21,534 bases of DNA from an uncultured Wenzhouxiangella sp. (GTDB taxonomy: Bacteria; Pseudomonadota; Gammaproteobacteria; Xanthomonadales; Wenzhouxiangellaceae): assembly GCA_937876395.1 (NCBI GenBank), contig CALEIM010000099.1, positions 1 through 21,534 on the forward strand. Reading direction: 5' to 3'. Positions 1 through 7,462 of this stretch are shown here, piece by piece. Both the position numbers and the translations under genes were made by a program. The stretch's first letter is position 1. Every line of letters starts with the position of its first letter. A model generated the notes under the pieces. That model saw nothing but the letters and a program-made list of their open reading frames with translations, was not told the DNA's origin and did no database searches.

Positions 1-86
1 CGCGGGCCGTTACGGGTGCGGACCTGGCAGCGATCTTCGTCGAACGTCACGTAGGTGATTGCCATGAGTCTGTCGCAATACAGCAT
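1..86 (-). pseudogene. ISAs1-type transposase fragment, cut by the window edge
   Basis: Reading leftward from an ATG at 86-84, the frame is open to the window edge and contains DRL-x5-VTFDEDRCQVRTRNGP. ISAs1-family DDE transposases carry a block near the C-terminus of the form (N/D)RLHWxxDVTFxEDxxxVRTGNGP. The spacing between RL and VTF (five residues) is the same here, which is the main reason for the call. Immediately upstream in this frame is a TAA stop, and nothing to the right resembles the rest of a transposase. The 5' part is therefore missing, and this looks like a decayed or truncated insertion sequence. The identification comes from memory of the family motif, not from a search. No terminal inverted repeat is visible because the element runs off the window. 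Confidence 0.5.
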
Positions 87-140
87 TTACCTGATCCTGA
101 TTGTGGCAGCGCTGGTCGGGCTTGAGAAACAGGGTGTTTT

Positions 141-359
141 TTACCCGCTTTGCTTCTCCACTTCCTGGCGCTGCCGCTCGAAGGCGTCTTGAACCTCGCC
201 TTCGACTTCACGTGCTTTTTCCAGGGCTCGCTGATGGCTTTCGAGCAGGTGACGGCCGTCATCGTCGGGCTCGGAGGAACCGCAGGCCGAGAGTGCCGCA
301 GCCAGGCCCAATGCGGCTGCGACAAGAGTGGGAAGGCTCTTGCGCTTGGTGTTTTTCAT
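141..359 (-). CDS. Small putative lipoprotein (72 aa)
   Basis: The protein begins with a basic n-region (MKNTKRK), then a hydrophobic stretch at residues 9-25 and a lipobox LSAC with Cys26. This is a classical type II signal peptide, so the mature protein should be lipid-anchored in the cell envelope. The mature part is only about 46 residues: a short Ser/Asp-rich linker, then a highly charged Glu/Arg/Gln helix (about residues 37-70) likely to be a single helix or coiled coil. A GGAG lies about 7 nt upstream of the ATG at 359. No family is recognised and no function is proposed. It is divergent from the peptide symporter, with about 140 bp between them. Confidence 0.75.
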   Translation of the reverse strand: MKNTKRKSLPTLVAAALGLAAALSACGSSEPDDDGRHLLESHQRALEKAREVEGEVQDAFERQRQEVEKQSG

Positions 360-502
360 GCGGGCTCCGTGGCTTTGCGGATGGATACCAGGCTGCAGAT
401 TACTTGATTCGAGCGCTGATTTCTGGTCAACTCCCCGAGTCGCACAGATTGTGACCGGGTTGCCACATCGTTACGGGCACTACACAATAAAGGACGCAAG
501 GC

Positions 503-2101
<1,599 letters not shown>

Positions 2102-2122
2102 TCGTTTGTTAGCTACATGAAA

Positions 2123-2151
2123 AAAGGCCGCCCGATCAACGGGCGGCCTTT
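2123..2151. terminator. Bidirectional intrinsic terminator between symporter and rnk
   Basis: A perfect 12-bp stem (2123-2134 pairing with 2140-2151; core GGCCGCCCG/CGGGCGGCC) closes a 5-nt ATCAA loop. It is flanked by an A-run on the left and T-rich TTTCTTGTT on the right, so it can terminate transcription in both directions. It sits between the converging stop codons of the symporter (2101) and rnk (2177). Confidence 0.9.
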
Positions 2152-2176
2152 CTTGTTCAGCCTGGTCTGTCTTGTT

Positions 2177-2584
2177 TCAGCGGTGCAGCTCGCCTTCGCG
2201 CTCAGGCTGGTAGGTGATCTGGTCAACCTTGATTTCCATGGTGCCGCCGCCGGGCCGCGGCCAACTGATTCCGTCGCCTTCACGCATCCCCAGCAGCGCG
2301 CTGCCAACCGGGGCCATGACCGATATTTGGGTATCAGAATCTTTCAATGTGGCGGGGTAGACCAGCGTCATGGTGTAGTCATGACCATCCACCGAGAAGC
2401 GCACGGTTGAATTCATGCTGACCGTGTCGGCCGGCATTTCGGCCGGTTCGACGAGTTTGGCGCGAGCCAGCTCAGCTTCAAGTTCATCGCGGCCGGTAAA
2501 GGCCGCTGGCGGCAGATCGTCGAGCAGGTTCTCGAGCCGGTGCATGTCCATGGACGAAATGGTAATCGGTGGTCTCTCGCTCAT
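2177..2584 (-). CDS. rnk: Rnk, regulator of nucleoside diphosphate kinase (GreA/GreB C-terminal fold)
   Basis: Rnk is a small cytoplasmic protein that binds RNA polymerase. In E. coli it was found as a factor influencing nucleoside diphosphate kinase and alginate-related phenotypes. The 135-residue product matches the family length: a short N-terminal helical part (residues 1-45, SMDMHRLENLLDDLP) and a GreA/GreB-type C-terminal FKBP-like domain (about 48-128). The latter includes VSMNSTVRF, TLVYP and the characteristic APVGSALLGMREGD. The reading frame stays open upstream to a TTG at 2665, overlapping prmC. The ATG at 2584 gives the family length and has GGAA just upstream, so I chose it. It lies 70 nt downstream of prmC and is probably co-transcribed with it. 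Confidence 0.9.
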   Translation of the reverse strand: MSERPPITISSMDMHRLENLLDDLPPAAFTGRDELEAELARAKLVEPAEMPADTVSMNSTVRFSVDGHDYTMTLVYPATLKDSDTQISVMAPVGSALLGMREGDGISWPRPGGGTMEIKVDQITYQPEREGELHR

Positions 2585-2654
2585 GCTGAATTCCGAGTCA
2601 GGATTGTTGGACACAAAAAACCGGTACCGCCCAAAACGCGGGCGCCGGCCCAAT

Positions 2655-3563
2655 TCATGGTTCAAAGTGTAACTCTTTCCGCGCCAAGTGGCACGGTTCG
2701 GTACGCGGTCGCTTTATCCGGCCAAGCGTGACGCGCTCGATTCTGGCCAGGTCGCGATGGGATGTTACATCGTCAAAGCCGGCCTGAACCAACAGTTCGG
2801 CAACCGTCGGAGCTTGGTCATGGCTATGCTCGATCGCCAGCCAGCCGCCGATCGCCAGGCGCTCGATTGCCTGGCTTACCAGGCGACGAATCACGGCTAG
2901 CCCGTCGGGGCCGCCGGCCAGCGCCAGTCGCGGTTCAAAGCGCAGGTCGCCGCGTTCCAGATGAGGGTCGGCATCGGCTACATAGGGCGGGTTGGAGACG
3001 ATCAGATCAAAGCACTGGTCGGTCAGCGCATCGAACAGGTCGCTTTGTACCAGCCTGACCTGGGCCAGCCCAAGCCGCCGCCGGTTGGCCGCCGCCACTT
3101 TCAGGGCCGCCGCCGAGCGATCAATGGCGGTGATCTGCCAGTCGCTGCGTTCGGCGGCCAGGCTCAGGGCGATGCAGCCTGTGCCGGTACCAACATCCAC
3201 GACGCGGGTCTGATGGGGCAGGTCGAGGCCCAGAGCCAGATCGACCAGCAGCTCGCTTTCGGGTCGCGGAATCAGAACATTTTCGTCCAGCAGAAAGCGG
3301 CGACCGTAAAATTCGCGCTCGCCGAGTAGCTGGGCAATCGGCACACCACGGCAGCGCGCCGCAATCAATTCGTCGATGCGCTGTCGCTGCTCGCCAGTGG
3401 GCATTTCCTCGGCATGGGCATAAAGCCAGGCGCGCTCGCGCCCAAGTGCAAAGCCCACCAGCAGATCCGCTTCCAGGCGACTTTCCAGGGCAGCGGTTGA
3501 GCTGCGCAGGATGTTGGCAATGGTACGGGATTGCCCGGCGTTCACGCCGTTGTCAGCGGACAA
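2655..3563 (-). CDS. prmC: PrmC, peptide chain release factor N5-glutamine methyltransferase
   Basis: PrmC (HemK) transfers a methyl group from S-adenosylmethionine to the Gln of the GGQ motif in release factors RF1 and RF2. The sequence shows the helical N-terminal domain (1-85), the PRPESE segment (99-104), SAM-binding motif I DVGTGTG (123-129) and the catalytic NPPY (191-194). The open frame extends far upstream across the tRNA and an antisense part of the pirin gene, which cannot be coding. No ATG is available near the expected N-terminus. A TTG at 3563 is preceded by GGGAGG with 5-nt spacing, and I take it as the start (302 aa). A GTG at 3545 is the alternative. The C-terminus carries about 20 extra residues rich in Arg, Lys and His. 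prfA, a common neighbour, is not in the window. Confidence 0.92.
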   Translation of the reverse strand: MSADNGVNAGQSRTIANILRSSTAALESRLEADLLVGFALGRERAWLYAHAEEMPTGEQRQRIDELIAARCRGVPIAQLLGEREFYGRRFLLDENVLIPRPESELLVDLALGLDLPHQTRVVDVGTGTGCIALSLAAERSDWQITAIDRSAAALKVAAANRRRLGLAQVRLVQSDLFDALTDQCFDLIVSNPPYVADADPHLERGDLRFEPRLALAGGPDGLAVIRRLVSQAIERLAIGGWLAIEHSHDQAPTVAELLVQAGFDDVTSHRDLARIERVTLGRIKRPRTEPCHLARKELHFEP

Positions 3564-3568
3564 ACGCG

Positions 3569-3574
3569 CCTCCC
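3569..3574 (-). promoter_or_regulatory. Ribosome binding site deciding the prmC TTG start
   Basis: On the minus strand GGGAGG lies 5 nt before the TTG at 3563. The other in-frame candidate, the GTG at 3545, has no comparable purine-rich sequence in front of it. Confidence 0.65.
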
Positions 3575-3619
3575 GGAAAGTCCATTGGCTTGAAGCAGGT
3601 CGGATCGAAGGCAGGAAAA

Positions 3620-3695
3620 TGGTGGCCAGGGACGGAATTGAACCGCCGACACAGGGATTTTCAATCCCCTGCTCTACCAACTGAGCTACCTGGCC
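3620..3695 (-). tRNA. tRNA-Phe (GAA)
   Basis: The 76-nt gene folds as a complete cloverleaf on the minus strand. The acceptor stem is GGCCAGG/CCTGGCC, followed by discriminator A and an encoded CCA end. The D-arm has AGCTCAGTTGGTAGAGC. The anticodon stem GGGGA/TCCCT encloses the loop TTGAAAA, giving anticodon GAA (Phe). The T-arm is GGCGG-TTCAATT-CCGTC. A good sigma-70 promoter lies 43-71 nt upstream and prmC starts 57 nt downstream in the same direction. The tRNA therefore appears to head a tRNA-prmC-rnk transcript. Confidence 0.97.
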
Positions 3696-3710
3696 ATGCC
3701 TGTTCGATGG

Positions 3711-3729
3711 TCCCGACCGCTGGTCGGGA
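3711..3729 (-). repeat. Hairpin in the tRNA-Phe leader
   Basis: An 8-bp perfect inverted repeat (TCCCGACC at 3711-3718, GGTCGGGA at 3722-3729) with a 3-nt loop lies between the predicted start of transcription (about 3731) and the tRNA 5' end (3695). It would form the very 5' end of the primary transcript. It has no T-run, so it is not an intrinsic terminator. A role in RNA stability or pre-tRNA processing is only a guess. Confidence 0.6.
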
Positions 3730-3737
3730 AGCCGCAC

Positions 3738-3766
3738 ATTAAACCGCTTTCTCTTGCCGAAGTCAA
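3738..3766 (-). promoter_or_regulatory. Sigma-70 promoter of the tRNA-Phe-prmC-rnk unit
   Basis: On the minus strand, TTGACT (3766-3761) is followed after exactly 17 nt by TTTAAT (3743-3738). Each hexamer is one mismatch from consensus. The next bases are GC-rich (GTGCGGC), the type of discriminator found at stable-RNA promoters under stringent control. This is the clearest promoter in the window. Confidence 0.8.
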
Positions 3767-3860
3767 CCGGAAGACGGCGAAAAACCGATTCTGGCCCGGG
3801 AGTGTTAAGCTGGCAAGCGAAGTGCTTTTCGCCGAAGGCGGGACAATTTGGAGATTTCCG

Positions 3861-4760
3861 ATGATTGAACTCGTGATCACCCAGCGACGGCGCGATCTTG
3901 GCAGTTTTGAGGTCGGCCGTGTTTTGCCGTATGGCAAACGGCGCATGGTTGGGCCGTATATTTTCTTTGATCGCATGGGGCCGAAAGATATTGCGCCGGG
4001 CCTGCCGGCAGCGGCCGATGTGCGCCCGCATCCGCATATTGGTTTGTCCACCATCACTTATCTGTTCGCGGGCGAGATCATGCATCGTGACAGCGTCGGC
4101 TCCGAGCAGGCGGTGCGTTCCGGTGAGGTCAACTGGATGACCGCCGGTAGCGGCATCACCCATTCCGAACGCTTTGAGCGGCTGCGCCGTGAAGGCGGGC
4201 CGCTGGACGGGGTGCAGGCCTGGGTGGCGCTGCCGGATGAGCGCGAGGAGATGGATCCGGGCTTCTGGCACTATTCTGATGAAGCGTTGCCGATGTTTGC
4301 GGACGGCGGTGCTACGGGTCGCCTGATTGCCGGGCGTCTGGCAGGAGTGCAGTCACCGGTCGCCGTTGATTCGCCGCAGTTTTATGTCCACTGGCAGCTC
4401 AAGGCGGGTTCCCGCGTTTCGCTGCCGGCCGAATACAGCGAGCGTGCGATCTACGTTGCCGGTGGTGAGGTCGAGGTGGCCGGCGAACGTATTGAACCGG
4501 GTGCGATGGCGGTGCTCAAACCGGGCAATGCGGTGACCGTTGCGGCGCTGCGCGATGCGGTAGTCATGGCGCTGGGTGGCGAACCGGTCGGGCCGCGTTA
4601 TATCGACTGGAACTTCGTGTCCTCGTCGAAGGAACGCATCGACCAGGCGCGCGCGGACTGGGTCGAGGGCCGCATGAAGCTGCCTGATCTGGACGATCAG
4701 GAGTTCATTCCACTGCCGCCGAGAATTGGCAGACTGCGCGAGCCCGAGCCGATGTCCTGA
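3861..4760 (+). CDS. Pirin family protein
   Basis: This is a bicupin pirin-type protein of 299 residues. The N-terminal cupin keeps the full metal-binding set of the family: H57 and H59 in RPHPHIG, and H101 and E103 in GITHSE, at nearly the same numbering as human pirin. A C-terminal cupin (about 165-260) follows. Bacterial members bind iron and include quercetin 2,3-dioxygenases and redox-linked regulators; the substrate here cannot be told. The ATG at 3861 has GGAG 7 nt upstream. The frame is open further upstream but runs antisense into the tRNA, so earlier starts are ruled out. A diverged, broken second copy lies at 12107-12264. Confidence 0.93.
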   Translation: MIELVITQRRRDLGSFEVGRVLPYGKRRMVGPYIFFDRMGPKDIAPGLPAAADVRPHPHIGLSTITYLFAGEIMHRDSVGSEQAVRSGEVNWMTAGSGITHSERFERLRREGGPLDGVQAWVALPDEREEMDPGFWHYSDEALPMFADGGATGRLIAGRLAGVQSPVAVDSPQFYVHWQLKAGSRVSLPAEYSERAIYVAGGEVEVAGERIEPGAMAVLKPGNAVTVAALRDAVVMALGGEPVGPRYIDWNFVSSSKERIDQARADWVEGRMKLPDLDDQEFIPLPPRIGRLREPEPMS

Positions 4761-4868
4761 AACAAAACGGCGTAAGCACCCAGTCCCGTTCGATGCCCAG
4801 CTCGGCCGGGGGCAGAATGGCGATCGACAACAACCGGTTAAAAAGGGCAAATCAGCTCACACCTTGTA

Positions 4869-7214
4869 ATGACAACAGTGCCACGCATCTACCATTTCCG
4901 GGGTTTTCGCCTGGATGCTGCCACGCGCAAATTATGGCAAGGCAGTCAAGAGGTAACGCTTACCCACAAGGCCTTCAAGTGCCTTCTCCACCTGGTCGAA
5001 AATCACCACCGCGCCATTGGACGTGATGAGCTGATACAGGTCATCTGGCAACACAATCATCTGACCGACAACGCACTGGACCAAACCATTTTTCAACTGC
5101 GCCGGGCGTTCGGTGATACGAGCCAGCAGCAGCAGTTCATTAAAACCGTACGTGGCTTCGGTTATCACTGGGCAGCACCCGTGCAAGTCGAAGCGGCAGG
5201 GTCTCCAGCCATGGACGAGGCGATACGGCCGCGGCGGCCGAAATGGGTCTGGTCGGTCGTGGCAGCCACCGTTGGCCTTGCCTTGATCCTTGCTGTAAAC
5301 AGCCTGTGGCAGCGTCATGGTGAAGACGAAACAGATGGAGGTTTCTGGCATGACGGCAAGGGGGATATCGCGCTGGTCTTGCCGGCCACGGTCGACGCCG
5401 ACGAAGGCGACGGCTGGATCCGGCTCGGTGCGATGGCCTTGATCGCTGATCGGTTGCGTTCCGCCGGACAACCGGTGGTTCCTGCTGAAACCGTCCTCGT
5501 CCTGATGGAGCGGGCGGCAGACCAACCAGACCTGGACAGGCTGGAGTGGCTGCACTCAACCACTGGCGCGCATCTGCTGCTTGGCGCGGAAGTGAGAAAA
5601 GACGGTGAGAGCTGGCACGTGTCATTGCGCAGCGTGACCCCTGATGTGCCCGCATTGAGTGCTGCCGGCCAGGCCAATGATGTACTTGAGGCCACCCGTA
5701 TCGCGACCGACCGAATCGCCCTTTCTCTGGGTCGCACGCCAGCACTGGGATTGGATGCCGAACCTGATTTGGCGAGGCTGGTACAACAGCTCCAGGCTTT
5801 CATCCTGGCAGGACAGCAGCACGCGGCCTACGACTTGGTTGACAATGCGCCTTCGGCACTGCGCACCCATCCCGAAGTTCGCTTCCTGCTGGCGCGCCTT
5901 GATCTTGCCAGCCATCGTCTTGATGATGCCGAGCGCAGGTTTGAATCATTGCTGGCCGATCCCGCTGTCAGATCCGATCCGGCACTCCATGCCCGAATTC
6001 TGAACGGTCTGGGCGGTGTCTATTTTTATCGTGGCGACACGGGAGCCACGGAACAAAGACTGCAGCAGGCAATCAACGTTCTCGGGCATGAAAACCGGCC
6101 AGACGTGATGTGCCAGATTTTGAGCAACCTGGCCCCGATTGCGATAGAAGGGGGTGACCTGGCTCGGGCGAGATCCCATTTGACGCGGGCCCGCCTGGAT
6201 TGTGAGACCACGGGCTCTCCTGTCGGTCTGGCGGATGTGGATCATAATCTGGGGATGCTGGAACTGCACAACGAACGTTACTACGATGCCACTGTTCTGC
6301 TGAATCGGGCAGCTGAAAGCTATTTCATTTTGCGCGATGTCAATAAAGAATTGCGCGCACGGATGAATACGGTGATTGCCCTGATGGAATTATTGGATTT
6401 GCCGGCAATTACCGACATCGTGCCACGGCTGGAGGAGTTACTTGATCAGACCACCAATCAAGCACTTTCCGACCATGTCAATCTGGTCCGGGCCAATTTC
6501 TGGGCAGCCAGTGGTCGGGTTTCGGCCGCTGACGACTTTTTTGACGACCTGTCGGCCGCACTCGAAGTCGACGACGCCCGGCAAGCCAATATGTTCGCAC
6601 GTCTTCTGGTCGCTGATCGAGCCGCTCAGGGCGGCGATTTCGAGCAGGCCTTGCAGCTGGCCAACGATGTGCTCGAAGCAGGGCAGCACCCGCATACCGG
6701 ACTGGAGATTCAGTTGGGCCATGCCTGGCTGATTCTGATTCGCGCCCATCTCGCACTGGGCAATTTTTCAGCTGCCGCCAGCGCACTGGTTGAAATGGCC
6801 GACTGGGCGGCATCCAGCCAGGCGTCATCGGCAGGGATTTACACCCTGCTGGCGCGGGCTGAAACAGCGGCGATCAAGGACCAGCTCACCGCAGCTCGTA
6901 CCGCCTTTGAGCACGCCGTGTCACTGGCAGCTGCCAGTCAGGTGCCCAGCCTCCTGCTGCGGGCAACCGAAAGCTATAGCCGATGGCTGCTGAATGACGG
7001 TTCCGGGCTTTACGATCCGGACCTTGCGCTGGTTGTGGCGAGCCGGGTGGCCCGTTATGCCGACCAGCATTACGACGCCGCCCTGCTGCAACTTCGTGTG
7101 GCCCATGCCATGGGTGCCACCGTAGCCTGGCGTAACGCCTTGACTCAAACCCAATCCCTGGCCGGCGAGCGGCAGATTCCAGCCGGTCTGCGGGTGGCAC
7201 CTCACAGCATTTGA
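4869..7214 (+). CDS. Membrane-bound winged-helix/TPR transcriptional regulator (CadC/ToxR-like layout)
   Basis: The protein has three parts. Residues 7-100 are an OmpR/PhoB-type winged-helix DNA-binding domain (start FRGFRLDAATRKLWQGSQEV, end KTVRGFGYHW). Residues 126-146 form a single transmembrane helix after the positive PRRPK. The remaining 635 or so residues are outside the membrane: an alpha/beta region (about 165-300), then TPR-like helical repeats (about 320-730, for example ARLDLASHRLDDAERRFESL). This is the CadC/ToxR one-component design, in which a periplasmic sensor drives a cytoplasmic DNA-binding head. The TPRs suggest sensing through protein contact. The start at 4869 has only a weak upstream purine run. 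The next gene, in the same direction after 248 bp, encodes a secreted beta-propeller. The intergenic repeats fit this class of DNA-binding domain. Confidence 0.85.
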   Translation: MTTVPRIYHFRGFRLDAATRKLWQGSQEVTLTHKAFKCLLHLVENHHRAIGRDELIQVIWQHNHLTDNALDQTIFQLRRAFGDTSQQQQFIKTVRGFGYHWAAPVQVEAAGSPAMDEAIRPRRPKWVWSVVAATVGLALILAVNSLWQRHGEDETDGGFWHDGKGDIALVLPATVDADEGDGWIRLGAMALIADRLRSAGQPVVPAETVLVLMERAADQPDLDRLEWLHSTTGAHLLLGAEVRKDGESWHVSLRSVTPDVPALSAAGQANDVLEATRIATDRIALSLGRTPALGLDAEPDLARLVQQLQAFILAGQQHAAYDLVDNAPSALRTHPEVRFLLARLDLASHRLDDAERRFESLLADPAVRSDPALHARILNGLGGVYFYRGDTGATEQRLQQAINVLGHENRPDVMCQILSNLAPIAIEGGDLARARSHLTRARLDCETTGSPVGLADVDHNLGMLELHNERYYDATVLLNRAAESYFILRDVNKELRARMNTVIALMELLDLPAITDIVPRLEELLDQTTNQALSDHVNLVRANFWAASGRVSAADDFFDDLSAALEVDDARQANMFARLLVADRAAQGGDFEQALQLANDVLEAGQHPHTGLEIQLGHAWLILIRAHLALGNFSAAASALVEMADWAASSQASSAGIYTLLARAETAAIKDQLTAARTAFEHAVSLAAASQVPSLLLRATESYSRWLLNDGSGLYDPDLALVVASRVARYADQHYDAALLQLRVAHAMGATVAWRNALTQTQSLAGERQIPAGLRVAPHSI

Positions 7215-7320
7215 ACCCGAGCCGACTATTTCTCCAGGGTAAATGGCACCAGGGTGAACCTTCAAGAAACGTCTGATCGATGATGCGCTGTCGCGACCAC
7301 GCATAATTTCAAGGTTCCTT

Positions 7321-7364
7321 AAGCTGCATATAAGGTGATTGTAAGGTGGCTGACAGGTCGGCCG
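7321..7364. promoter_or_regulatory. Four tandem 11-bp repeats, candidate winged-helix operator
   Basis: Reading in register: aagctgcatat, aaggtgattgt, aaggtggctga, caggtcggccg. The best pair is TAAGGTG-N4-TAAGGTG. A 7-bp site plus a 4-bp spacer, giving an 11-bp period, is the half-site arrangement of OmpR/PhoB-family proteins. The regulator encoded just upstream has exactly such a DNA-binding domain. The array ends about 100 bp before the propeller start codon. A weak -10-like CACAAT (7378-7383) lies just downstream, so the last repeat would overlap the -35 position, as in class II activation. Confidence 0.5.
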
Positions 7365-7400
7365 TCTGTAGCCCGTACACAATGATTCCCCGAAACGTGC

Positions 7401-7427
7401 TTCCCGCAGAACCCCGTACGGCGGGAA
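7401..7427 (+). repeat. Inverted repeat in the propeller gene leader
   Basis: TTCCCGC (7401-7407) and GCGGGAA (7421-7427) form a 7-bp stem with a 13-nt loop, ending about 24 nt before the proposed ribosome binding site. It has no T-run, so it is not an intrinsic terminator. It could shape the 5' leader of the mRNA. Confidence 0.4.
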
Positions 7428-7462
7428 ATTGATGAACAAAATCACCCAGTGGGGATATGCGA

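Noticed and set aside
64..192. A 42-codon + strand ORF (MSLSQYSIYLILIVAAL) with AGGTGA upstream at 53-58
   Set aside because: It overlaps the end of the lipoprotein gene, loses its membrane-like character halfway, and lies opposite the transposase-like frame. The start context is good, but the product resembles nothing known to me.
460..488. TTGCCA-N17-CACAAT upstream of the peptide symporter as its promoter
   Set aside because: Transcription would start at about 495, after the ribosome binding site at 489-494, leaving a leader of only about 8 nt. The match is probably chance.
3620..3695. tRNA-Phe as an integration site of a genomic island
   Set aside because: No integrase gene and no repeated tRNA 3' end were seen in the window, and housekeeping genes flank it on its 3' side.
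3564..4271. The N-terminal 236 codons of the long leftward frame that contains prmC
   Set aside because: They run through tRNA-Phe and antisense to the pirin gene. The real prmC start is at 3563.
7457..7462. The ATG at 7457 as start of the propeller gene
   Set aside because: The purine run GGGGA ends 1 nt before it, which is too close for initiation. The ATG at 7463 has normal spacing.
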